Assembly (NCBI GenBank): GCA_030704615.1
Contig: CM060731.1
Span: 62,540,756 to 62,604,755, forward strand
Origin: Takakia lepidozioides
Taxonomy: Eukaryota > Streptophyta > Takakiopsida > Takakiales > Takakiaceae
Reading direction: 5' to 3'
DNA length: 64,000 bases
Shown here: piece by piece, positions 53,501 to 63,564 of the stretch
How positions within the stretch are numbered: the stretch's first letter is position 1
How the letters are laid out: each line of letters starts with the position of its first letter
Notes under the pieces: model-generated
Told to the model about the DNA's origin: nothing
Databases searched by the model: none
Seen by the model: only the letters and a program-made list of their open reading frames with translations
Position numbers and translations under genes: made by a program

Positions 53501-54195
53501 AAAGCTATCAGTACCTCCTCCGTGAAAGATCTGTTAAGATATTGTTGGTTCTGTTTCATAGCAAACAGAATGTTCAGTATCTGGCCAATTTCCCTCAACC
53601 CTAGATACTCAGCCTTGGTGCAAGTGAATCCCTGGTTCCTGAAGAAACTCGTTTCTTGGAACAGATCCCCTACTTGCAATCTTGCCCTGTGCTCATCCAC
53701 GCTCACATTACCAGATGGCAATTCAAATAGTTGTTGCAAGTACTGCGGAGTAACCTGTATATCTATGCCCTTCACCTGGGCAACTCCTGTCCGTAGCTCG
53801 AAGTTCTGGATGAATTGGATCATCAATCCCCAATGATGCAAAGACCACTCTTTGCGTAGCAACCCCTCCAACCGCAGCTCCTTCAACAGCTGCACTGCCT
53901 GTTTCTTAATTTCTTTTTTTTGTTTCTTGAATGGAGTCTCTTGCACGAAATTCACATTGCCGATTGGCCGTTGCCTCATTAGGTAACTTCTCATTTTTAC
54001 CTTAATCTGTTCACATTCCCGCTTGGAATGACCACTAGGACTGCATATGTGGCAAAGGTTCCCTTTTGCCGGACGCGTAAAGGGTTCTGTTGATGCATTA
54101 ATGGGATCGTAATAAGTTTCGGCGAATGTACGGGGTAGGTACTTTGACGGCCCTGTTTGTCTTCTTGTGTGATGGTGCTCGTTATTGCAGTACAT
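50514..54195 (-). pseudogene. Gypsy B ORF3 (full-length but broken)
   Basis: Minus-strand copy of the extra ORF, in frames broken at several places (about 53345, 52700, 52225, 51890, 51095, 50800). N-terminus: zinc knuckle CHICSPSGHSKREC (about 54050), intact CX2CX4HX4C. Then the helical domain (KEWSLHHWGLMIQFIQNFEL, YLQQLFELPSGNVSVDEHRA, FTEEVLIALRGEDVAWAEMM), an acidic linker, the coiled coil (LREELKQEFEARIATECANK), DLVDNHLLQEWLTQGPVAGK, and the C-terminal block MPFNQIPIVMDLAWKEFSPP with LIAFQIVHGHIYTKTKEV. It shows the full domain order of ORF3 and is the reference against which the two gypsy A halves fit. Confidence 0.8.
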
Positions 54196-54359
54196 GCAAT
54201 GCGGAGAACTTTGCCCCTAAGGCCACGTGTTTGAATTCAAACACTCTCCCATCTCCCTCTGTCCGCGTGGCACATTCCCCGAGTTTGACTTCCAGACTGT
54301 CTTTACACTTACCGGCCACTTTACTGACCTTAACTCGTGTCCATTTGTCATTGACCCTA

Positions 54360-54505
54360 TGGACTGTGCGACCTGTGTGGGCTGTGTTGCCTGTGTTGGG
54401 CTGTGACAGGTTGTGACAAGCTATGGTAAGTGGTGGTATGTTGTACTAGGCTGTGGTGGGCTGTGATATGTTGTGTTAGACTGTGGTGGGCTGTGATGAC
54501 TGTAT
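54360..54505 (-). repeat. Minisatellite in gypsy B
   Basis: GGCTGTGGTG/GGCTGTGATA units, in the same place between integrase and ORF3 as the array at 26560-26765 of gypsy A, but shorter. Confidence 0.75.
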
Positions 54506-54600
54506 GAATACTTGTATTCTCCGCTATGGCCATACACATTCGGCTTTATGACAAGTGCTTCATGCTCCGTTGGTGCTACTGGTGTAGCCTGTGACTGCAT

Positions 54601-55068
54601 CTATATTTCAAGATGTAAATCATGCTGCAATGGTCTATCACGGATACCACTATATCCCTTCAACATATTGGCATTGACTCTACCAAGCACTATTAATGGT
54701 TTGTAACATAGTTGTGTTGTTATCATAAATCTTCTGTATGACATAAGGTCTTTTCCATGGTGACTTAAGCTTAGAAGCTTTAATCTTTCTCTTCTTCTGC
54801 AACCACAGTACCAAATCACCCGTCTTAAAAGTCTTCAATTTACCTTCATCAAACTGATCCTTCCTCTTCATCTGAATTCTTGTCATGTTATTTGCTGCAT
54901 CAGCACGTACTTCTTCCACATGATATAATTCAAGTTTCCCTACTTTAATTGAATCCTCCAATTCCATTCTCCTTCCCCATTCAGTTCTCATGGTAGGTAA
55001 TAAGAATTCCACTGGAAGTAAAGCTTCCATACCATGAACTAATTGGAATGGTGTATACTTGGTGGTGA
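54601..55068 (-). pseudogene. Gypsy B integrase C-terminal part
   Basis: LTTKYTPFQLVHGMEALLPV, DSIKVGKLELYHVEEVRADA, MKRKDQFDEGKLKTFKTGDL, VLWLQKKRKIKASKLKSPWK and GRVNANMLKGYSG: the end of the integrase, matching 26900-27330. The catalytic core is absent. At 55069 the match stops and RT/RNase H sequence in the opposite direction begins. Confidence 0.85.
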
Positions 55069-55890
55069 GCTTTTGAAGAAGGATGCAGTGTTTGCATGGA
55101 CAGCTGAATGCCAACAAGCATTTGAGACACTTACATTGTCAGTAACAACTACACCTGTACTGATTAACCCTCACTGGCATGTGGTATTTCATGTACATTG
55201 GGGGCTGTGTTAGCCCAAAATGTCACAGGAAATATAGATTCACCTGTGTACTATGCTAGCAGATTGTTGAACAATGCTGAGAGGAACTGTAGCACTATGG
55301 AAAGAGAAGCTTTGGCAATGATTTATGCAGTCAAGAAATTCAGGCATTACCTATTGGGAAGAAAGTTTATGTTTTATGTGGATCATCAGGCTTTGATTTA
55401 TCTGGTGAACAAGCCTTTGATAAGTGGCAGGATAGCGAGATGATTGATTATCTTGCACAAGTTTGAATTCGAAGTTGTTTACAAGATTGGACATTTGCAT
55501 CTTGTGGCAGATCACTTATCACGTTTATCAACAGGAGAGCCCGCCACAGGAGTAGACGATCAACTGCCTGATACGAGTTTATTTGCAATGGAAGTGCATG
55601 GAAGTGCAGATGATTGGTTAGATTGGCAGTGGCCAATCAAATATTACCTTACTCATGGACAGTGCCCACCCAGTTATGGGAAGGAGCAGAGGAAAAGAAT
55701 AGCTATCAAAGCATTACCATACACTATGATAAGTGGAAGATTGTATAAGCTAGGACTGATGGAGTTCTTAAACGATGCTTGTACCACCATGAAGTAAATA
55801 AAGTTTTGGAAGAAGTTCATAAAGGAGTGGCTGGAGGTCATTTTGGAGAAGAGACTACCAGTACAAAAATACTACTTGCAGGCTACTAGT
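55069..55890 (+). pseudogene. Gypsy B RT end, RNase H and integrase zinc region, inverted
   Basis: Plus-strand frames: LLKKDAVFAWTAECQQAFET, a short deletion, GAVLAQNVTGNIDSPVYYAS, MEREALAMIYAVKKFRHYLL, YVDHQALIYLVNKPLISGRI, a TGA, FEFEVVYKIGHLHLVADHLS and KEQRKRIAIKALPYTMISG, ending at GVAGGHFG. It is the same family as gypsy A and points towards, not away from, its own integrase end at 54601-55068; so the element was inverted internally or assembled from two copies. At 55890 the similarity stops. Confidence 0.85.
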
Positions 55891-56096
55891 GGCGGGGGCT
55901 GCTATTTCATGAGCGGCATGAGCATGAGCGGAAAAAAAAAAAGCATGAGCAGACCATTGTGAGTCCACGGAAATAGGGTTAGGAGGCACGGAAATAGGGT
56001 CATGTGAAGTTGGAATGTGGCACCAGTGGACTTGAAATGCAACATTTTATTGCAAATTTTGTGGCAAGCCACGTCTATACAAGTGTGTTCTAACTG
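55891..56096. other. Spacer with poly-A run
   Basis: Contains a run of 12 A (about 55930-55942) and short repeats CATGAGC and CACGGAAATAGGG(T). It could be the edge of the element that holds the methyltransferase gene, but no terminal repeat was recognised. Confidence 0.4.
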
Positions 56097-59000
56097 TCAT
56101 AGCCGGAATGGGCACTCTCCTACACCCTCCGAGGAACTTGCCCCACCTTCTTCCTCATCCCCCTCATCCCCCTCATCCTCCGAGCTCTGTGATGCATCAG
56201 TTCCACTATGCCTCTCAAAAATCCCGTCCTCTCCTTGGGGGACTGTCCACCTCACCTCCTGGGAATCTTCTGCGTCTTCTCCCCCACTTTCCTCAGCAGA
56301 ATCCAACACAAATCTACGAGCCCGACGGGCTCTAATAGCTGCTGCCTCCTCCCTCATCTTCATTTTCTTGAGGCTTGCCTCGTCTAAAATCTGTACACGA
56401 CTACGTTCGGAACACCTCCTAATGGACACCGAAGCAAGCCGGGCAGCATAAGTAGGAAGGATGTACTCCCTTTCTGGACTAGGCATGAAATCCCCCCTGG
56501 CAAAAAAAGGCACGTTCCTCCTGCCCATGAACTCCGGTGTAGACGTCCCTCCGGCAGTACTTGGCATCCTACAGTAAGAACAAATCCACTTCAAGAATGT
56601 CAATACCAGCACAACCAGAAAGGGTTTTCAATGAAATAAGAGAGCGGAGGGAGGTGCCTCACGAAATCTGGAGGCAACTTACAATGCCACCACTCACTCG
56701 TAAACCGGGGGCTCCTCGGCCTCGATCCCAACTTCCTCCCCCTGCTCCTTCTCGGATTTTTCCTCATCCTCCGAGGATGCCTCTTCCTCTTTCGGCAGAC
56801 GTTCAGCCGCTGCAAGTTCCGAGTTGTGGAGGGCAGTATCTGGCTCGAAGGCGAACACATGCCTGTCGGACAACGTCCCTGCCCACATTGAAGCACCTGA
56901 GGAACAAAGCGGGCGGTTAATAGCTTGCGGCATGCAATTGCAATCGGGCCAGGGGACAAACTGAGCACGTGAAGGCTTACCCGTGCCGCATGTGAGGTCC
57001 AGAATCCGCCCTTGGACATCCGAGCACGTCTCCATGAGGGTTTGGATGAAAGCAGGGCTCCGGGTCCGGCTGTACCGCCACGGTTTGCCTGTCTTTGTGT
57101 CCTTCGGCATACTAGAGTGGGGCACATAGTTGTAGAGGACATCGTAGGTTACAGGGTCCACAGCGGCATCAACAAGACGACCGTCGTTGCGGAATTTGAA
57201 CGTAGACCCTCTCTTCACAAAGCAATATGCCTCAAACACCAATGTCTGCACATCCAACAAAGAAGGGATCAATTCCAGGGTCTACTTAACATACACCACA
57301 ATATGAAGTGAATGCAATAGATTGATAACTTACACTTTGGCCCTCTGTTCGCAACCCCTGCGTACTGATGCAGAACCATTTTCTGAGGAGGACCGGGGTG
57401 ACACTTTTCGGTGTCCACCTTGCCACCGCATTCTCTGTGGTCTTCCCTCTCGTGGCAAGGACAACCACACATCCACCGTCATCCAGAAGCATCCCCGCCA
57501 GCCCAAACCCGGCTTTCCAGTAGTCCTCAGTAAACCTGTTCCAGGTGGGCACACCATCCAGGCCCTCCAGCAGCTCCCCATCTGGAATGTCGAGGAGAAT
57601 CATGTCGCAAGCTCTCTCCACCTCAACCCCCCCCCGAGTGCTCTTGCAATTCGTGCTCACAGCCGAAGAATTCCATCATGGCTTCAAAACCAGGGGTGTC
57701 TTTAGGCTCTGTACCGGCAGCCCTCTTCTTGGCTTTCCCCTTCTGCTCCGCCAGAGACTTGTTGTGTGCCACCTTCTTCGCCCTGGCAGCGAGAGCGTCA
57801 AGGAAGCTCTCATTGACGCATTGGATGATGGTTGGAGGTTCTAGCTTTGGCCTGTGCGTAAACGTCACCGCCGAATACCGCCGTGTAGGCTCGCCCTCAA
57901 ATGCCAACTTCTTGGCAGAGCCAGTCCCACTCCGAACTGACTTGGGAACCCGGACGACCGGTGACTGGGTAGGAGCAACAGCAGTCGCAGGACCTTGAAC
58001 AAAGTCGCGTCCGAGTCACTCTCTTGGGTCCCCTCCTGCGCCTCCTCCGATGCCCCGATGGTTTCTTCTTTTTGGGTGTTACTGCAGTCACCTGTTTCCT
58101 TGTCCTTTTCCTTTGACCTTTACTCTTCTCATGCAATTTCTCCTGAATTCCTGCCTGAGCAAGCTCTGCCGCTTTCCTGGAGTTCGCAAGCGCTTTTGCC
58201 TCTTTTGCACCCAAGCGGAGTTTCGTCGGAATTCAGCATCCAGCTTCAATTGAAACTCGGATGGGTCGAGCGAGCCGGGCGGAAGGTCCACATACCAAGG
58301 GCAATCACGCAAATGTTCCAGATGCCACTCCTTCACAATATCGTCAGTGTACATGGAGTCAGCCCCAGGGTTCCTCCATGCCAGGAAGAATGGTGGCTCG
58401 AAAGACAGATGACCTTTCTCCAAAAGGGAGAACTTGCAGTACCTGCATTCATGAAAAACACAATGAGGTCCGAAAATGGCTAAGTCCCTGAACGGCAATA
58501 GGGCCTAAACTGGAAAATGGCGCCGAATTTCCACTTCCAGGGACTTAGCCCCTTAGAACTTTTCATAGGGACCGAAAATGGCTAAGTCCCTGGACGGCAA
58601 TAGGGCTAGAACTGGCGCCGAATTTCCAGTTAGCCACCCTAGGGACTTAGCCGAAAATGGCTAAACGGCAATAGGGCCTAGAACTGGAAAACGGCGCCGG
58701 TTTTTCCATCCCCAGGGGGCCCGAAAATGGCTAAGTCCCTAAACTGGAAAATGGCGCCGAATTTTCAGGGCCAAGGGACTTAGCCCGAAAATGGCTAAGT
58801 CCCTGGACGGCAATAGGGCCTAGAACTGGAAAGGCGCCGAATTTCCAGTTCTAGGGACTTAGCCGAAAATGGCTAAACGGCAATAGGGCCTGGGGCGCCG
58901 AATTTCCAGGGGCCAGGGACCCGAAAATGGCTAAGTCCTGAACGGCAATAGGGCCTGGAACTGGAAAATGGCGCCGAATTTCCAGTTCCGGGCCAGCCAG

Positions 59001-61650
59001 TCTAGGGACTTAGCCATTTTCGGAGCCCTGACTGGAAATTCGGCGCCATTTTCCCTAACACCACTTGAGGCCTCTAACATCCTGAAATGCCAGGACTTGA
59101 AAGAAAGGCAGCGCGTATGTACCTGTACAGAAGGCGCATTGCTGCTTTGTCCGCGTTCGGCTGGTCGGTGAACTCGTGGCTCCGGCGAGCATCTGCTATC
59201 TCCCGAAAGAATAGGTTGGTTTTGTAGAGCAGAAAGTACCTCGTCACATAGTCACGTAGGCTCTCTGCTGCAGGAGATATCTCCATCTTGAACTGATGTG
59301 CTTGTGTGTCCAGCTGCTCTTGCGCATTCGTCGTCACCTGTGGAGATTGTCCATCAGATCGCTTTCCTCAAAAAATACAATGAATCCACCCCCTACTAGA
59401 GTAGAAGCCCCAAACGAAGCGTGGGGAAGTACCTGAAACCACCATGTCATGCGGTTCATCACATGTCGAATGTGGGGTCAGAGAGTTTGTCCGGTTTGGG
59501 GAAGCTCCACATGTCCCTGGTACTTTGGGAACCATTCCAGATTTGGAGCCACCGGGTCTGTCCAACCACCCAGCATATTCGTAAGCGCCAAACACCACAA
59601 AAAGGAGTTGTTGCCACCACAATTTTGTTAAGAATGTATCACCTTTTCTGTTGCATCCACACAGGATGTGGCTAGACGATGGAGCTTCTCCAATGTCATC
59701 GTGGGCTTCAGAGCGCGAGAGTAGTGCTTCCCCACCTCCACCAGAAAGTCGGCACCAAGGGCGGGATCAGCTATGGCCACGTACTTTACCATCCGCGACT
59801 TGTACTTTATGCGGGCCCTCACCTCCGCAGCTTTGACATACGATTCGAGTTCCGGGAGGGTTGGATTCTTCTCCTCTGACTCCATGTAGAACCTCCGCGC
59901 ATGTGCCAAATCCTGCTGTATTTTCGTCTGTCAAGAATGCGCACATAAGATTAGAGATCCTGCTCAACACAATTTCTTCTATTGGGGGAGGAGAGACAGA
60001 TTAGCTCAACAAAACAGGAGCTTTACCCGAAATATGTAGTCCACCATGGCGTCGACGCTCAGCCTATACCAGGTTCTGTCTGCCTTTGCCTCCGACTTGC
60101 GCAGGAGGTCGGCACTGAGGGAATTGGCAAACTCTTGCACCCCCTGCTTCCCGACATCCTTCACTCGGAAGAGCATATGGGACAAGTTGGTGGCAATGAA
60201 GGCATTCTCAGTCACCCTGCAGTGCCACATTTCCATCAAACAATACTGAAATGGGAATTTTCATCATATATGAGGATTCGCAATGAAATGACTTCCAAAT
60301 TCAAAGTCCAAAAGCGAGAGGGGTTGTAGCTTACGAGTTGATGTCGGCCATTGCAGCTTTGAGAAGACTGCGATCTTTGGGCCCCGCAACCTTCAGCACA
60401 ACACAATCCACGGCGAAATGCCAATCGAGGTCGTTGGGGTGGGCTTGGGCAATGTGCTCCATCCATGCCAGGAGGCGATGATTGCCGTCCCACACGTAGA
60501 ACATCTTACCGGACAAGTGCTGGAAAAGAGGATCACTAGCAATCGATCTCTCGAACTCCTCATTTCGCGTTTGCCAATGGGGACCCCATTTGTCCACCTC
60601 ATCGGAAGTGTGGGCACGGGAAGCTCCGTGGTCGTTCTCAATGGAAACGTAAAACGCGGCAGACCCCATTCGATATCCATCCCGGAAAGAGAATTTCAGC
60701 TTGTCGATATCGCCTGGAGGGCAGGTCTCACCACCTGCAATGACACCAAGCGGCAAAGGGGAATTCGAAGCTTGGCCGGGTACACCATGCCCCCCAGCAC
60801 CCTGCCAATGTTGCTGTGGGTTGCCTCCAACATCTTGGCAGCGGCCAACTTCATATCCGCCTCAGACATGACGTCTGCTGCAGAGGGGTTTTCCGGCAGC
60901 CCACCAGGACCGCCAAATCCAGCCTGTATGCTCCGGGTTTGGGGCCTGGGGATGTCCGGGAGGATGTCATCCTGGTCAGAAAGCTCCTGTCGTCCTCCTC
61001 AACAGGGTCAGCCACCTGCGAAACCACCTCCAGCACTCTCCCGTCTCTACTGCCCCTCCCTGGCTTCACCTCGAACTTGCACAATCCGTGCTCTTTCAGG
61101 TGTTCTTTCCTCTCCTCCACTCTCCACCGTATGGGTAATTGCGGGGGCTGCTCTTGCCCGCGATGGTCTAACCGGTGTGTTACTGCCTCTCTGTGGTGTC
61201 TTGGAGGGATCCACCGTCTCTGTGGTCCCTCGCTTACATTGGCATCTGTCATTTGGGCACCCCTGGCCTCTTCAGCTGCCTTTTCTCTTTCCTCCTGGCT
61301 AGCATTCTGTCTCGTCTGTTCTTTTGCCCTCTCTTTTGCCCTCTCACGGGCTTTCTGTTTCTTACTAGGGCTAGCAGCAGGGGAGCCCTCCAGGACGACC
61401 ACCTTTGATTGAGGCGAACTGACACCCTCGCGCGCACTGCTCACTCCCCCTCCGCAGCCCGTGACTGCTCTCTCGCCGGGGATTGCATGTGCTTAGCTTT
61501 CTTCTTTTCTTTGCGTGGGCGGGCCCTACTGCATGTGCATGAACAACCTCCATTGCCGGATCTGCTGTCCTCATGTCCTCACGCCCTTCACCTGCCATGC
61601 CGCCTGCACCAACCTCCCCAATGCCTACTCTGTCGTACTCTCGTTGCAAG
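56097..61650 (-). CDS. Multi-exon gene: ParB-like region fused to an N4/N6-type DNA methyltransferase
   Basis: Minus-strand exons, inferred from open frames plus GT-AG sites with matching phase: about 61650/61444-60790 (Lys/Glu/Ala-rich N-terminus), 60734-60335 (ParB-like), 60245-60027, 59927-59643, 59337-59123, 58442-57334 (linker and methyltransferase motif IV), 57245-56981, 56896-56698 (motif I) and 56568-56097 (acidic tail, stop at 56097). Four junctions were checked and keep phase: RLLYR/YCKFS, GQS/TLVFEA, LTCGTG/ASMWAG, PPVY/EMPST. In bacteria and phages ParB-like domains are often fused to this type of methylase; the introns show that this copy is eukaryotic. At least two apparent frameshifts lie in the low-complexity linker (57990-58250), and the start codon is not clear, so the gene may be decaying. 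Its role is unknown; modification of DNA near palindromic repeats is a hypothesis. Confidence 0.6.
56698..57660 (-). CDS. N4/N6-type (beta class) DNA methyltransferase exons
   Basis: Motif order IV, then I, as in beta-class amino-methyltransferases. Motif IV region: ACDMILLDIPDGELLEG (57590), where the classical (D/N/S)PP(Y/F) reads DIPD. Then a strand-helix LLDDGGCVVVLATRGKTTEN. After one intron: SAFIQTLMETC-like helix (PAFIQTLMETCSDVQGRI) and motif I LDLTCGTGASMWAG across the next intron, then DRHVFAFEPDTALHNSEL with LAAAERL. The last words match the C-terminal (V)LDPFxGSG...GRxxxGxExD...A..RL block of the family. The altered motif IV raises doubt about catalysis. Confidence 0.6.
58480..59060. 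repeat. Tandem repeat inside an intron of the methyltransferase gene
   Basis: About seven imperfect units of 70-110 bases inside the intron 58443-59122: CCGAAAATGGCTAAGTCCCT, GGACGGCAATAGGGCCT, AACTGGAAAATGGCGCCGAA, then TTTCCAGTTC and AGGGACTTAGCC. Each unit can pair with itself (GGACTTAGCC against GGCTAAGTCC; CTGGAAA...TTTCCAG). The last part (59000-59060) is inverted. The GGCGCCGAATTTCC core is shared with 62640-63260. Confidence 0.9.
60335..60734 (-). CDS. ParB-like exon of the methyltransferase gene
   Basis: Begins after a CATTGCAG acceptor with GGETCPPGDIDKLKFSFRDG and contains EEFERSIASDPLFQHLSGKM, then FYVWDGNHRLLAWMEHI, and FAVDCVVLKVAG. The DGNHRLLA word with a preceding beta-strand and a following helix is the signature of ParB/sulfiredoxin-fold domains (V.DG.HRL.A), and the I-x-x-L-x-x-S start also fits. 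Members bind DNA, hydrolyse CTP or act as nucleases; which of these applies is not visible here. The donor GTAAGC follows at 60334. Confidence 0.5.
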
Positions 61651-62439
61651 TCCTCCCGTCCACAACAAAAGGTTTAAGTTTGCCCTCTCGCCCCAAGTTG
61701 GGCGATTCAAACATGCGATGAGTTGGAGCTGTCGATGATACCACCAGCGTGCCGGGCTCGTCGTCACTCTGTCATTGACAAAAATCGTGAAAACCAACAT
61801 CGGTGCAAAAAGCAGCATCGCAACGAGCAGCGCAACCACCATGTGTAGCAAAAATGAAAACATAACAAGTTTAGGAAGTATGGAGAGCCATGCAACAACA
61901 ATGAAAACAAATGCAACCATTGCCTAAGAATGACATGCACAAGCAGCCTTCTCCAGAGCTGCCGGATTTGCACACGCATTGCAAACAATCTAAGGTTCAC
62001 TCAACTATCTAAAGTTCACTCATACAGCAAAGCCAGGATGAAGATGCAAAAACAAAGCGAGGTAACAAAGCGAAAGCAAAAATAAATCGAAACAAACCGA
62101 AAGCAGAAGTGGCTTGCCTGAGAGTACTCGGCTTCAGTTGGCGCAGGTTGTGAGCAAGACACTGGAATCTCCTGCTGGAGCTTCAGTTTGGCCATGCGAG
62201 AGATTGGCCGTCGTCCGTAGTACAGAGCTTTCAACTTCCGCCGCGGTCTGGATGTGAGGTCTCTCTCAGGAGAGCCACGCCCTTCAGGCGGCATAAGTCC
62301 CAGCCAAAAAGATCTCCTTTTTGGGGTACATGCCTCGAATAGCATGTTAAGCCAAGATTAGCATGAGATTTAGGGTACGTGTCCAGGAAGCCATGCGTCG
62401 CCAGCCCGAATAATAAACGACGGCGGTCGACATTTATTG
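61651..62439. other. Interval upstream of the methyltransferase gene
   Basis: Minus-strand open frames (for example 62345-62110, PRRKLKALYYGRRPISRMAK) may include a further 5' exon, but no start or splice pair could be fixed. 61760-62060 is AT-richer and looks like untranslated or promoter DNA. Confidence 0.35.
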
Positions 62440-63260
62440 CCCAACTGCGCAATTAAATGTCGGATGAAGCCCTCCATGTCGGATGAAAATCGACGTAAAC
62501 AGCCCGGAATTTCCAACGTAGAGGTAATTCGGAGCGCTGCACGATGGAATTCCGGCGCCGGATTTCCATCCTGCAGGTAATTCGGAGCGCAGCCAGCGCC
62601 GGCAGGGCGGCGCAATTTCCCTCACGCAGGTAATTGCGGATGGAAATCCGGCGCCCATTGGCATTTCCGCGCCGAATTTCCATCCGCTAAATTTCCCTGT
62701 AATTCAGCGCGCGGATGGAAATCCGGCGCCGAATTTCCACGGCATTTTTCCATCCGCATTGGGGCGCCGAATTTCCATCCGCGCAATTCGGCGCCGAATT
62801 TCCATGGTAATTCGAATCCCATGGAAATTCGGCGCCGAATTTCCATCCAGCAGGTAAAATGGATATTCGCCATTCGGGGAATTACCTTCTGCAGGTAATT
62901 TTTTTTTACCTGCAGGAAGGCTGGCCTGCCCAAGTTGGAAATTCGGCGCCGAATATCCTGCCGGCGCCGCCCCCTTGGAAATTCGGGGGGGCCGGCGCCG
63001 GGGGGAAGAACCGAATCTCCATCCAGGGGATGCTCTCTTGCCGCCTCTACGCCCGAGGCGACTTCATCCGGGCGTCCCCTGTTCGATTCGGGCCGAATTT
63101 CCGTCGGGGGTTGAAATGTGACGGCCAAGTGCGGGACTGCATCCGGATGGAAATTCGGCGCCGAATCCAGGGGATGTTCTCTGTCGCACACGCGCCGGCC
63201 TCTGCGCCCGAGGCGACTTCATCCGGGCTTCCCTGTTGGATATTGGGTGCCGAATTTCCA
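62440..63260. repeat. Cluster of GGCGCC-centred palindromes
   Basis: At least a dozen copies or half-copies of AAATTCGGCGCCGAATTT, usually extended by ATGG at the left and CCAT at the right, lie in 800 bases. A perfect 26-base palindrome occupies 62821-62846. Spacers contain GCAGGTAATT and repeated TGCAGGTAATT words; a larger direct duplication (CCAGGGGATG then TCTCT, CTCTACGCCCGAGGCGACTT versus CTCTGCGCCCGAGGCGACTT) sits at about 63020-63080 and 63165-63235. The many short open frames here are by-products. Confidence 0.9.
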
Positions 63261-63564
63261 TTCGGGGTAGTAATGTGACGGCACGGTGCCGGCTTCTCCC
63301 CTTCAGCCGTCATCATCCGGACGGCCCCCCACTTTCTGACTGCATACCGTTGGCAGTTATTGCGCAAAGACCAGGGGCCGCATTCCGGAGACAAGGTTCA
63401 TTAACACTCTGACTGTGGATTTTTGAGATAGTTGGCTCCCTGGATTTGGATCAGGCTTCGTCGCTCGGACAAATCGGGCATCGCATTCATTCCCATCGCT
63501 GCACCCCCTTCTACCAGGGAGCTTCCCCGCACGCCATCCTGGCAGTCTTGTGTGCACATCTCCC

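Noticed and set aside
58480-59060. CRISPR-like or tRNA-cluster structure
   Set aside because: Repeats are long, variable and contiguous, lie in an intron and have no tRNA features.
56097-61650. Bacterial contamination as source of the ParB/methyltransferase gene
   Set aside because: GT-AG introns with matching phase, an intronic repeat and flanking plant retroelements argue for a genuine nuclear locus.
62440-63260. Several overlapping minus-strand frames of 70-190 codons
   Set aside because: All are translations of the palindromic repeat (GAEFPS/EIRRRI-type words) with no domain.
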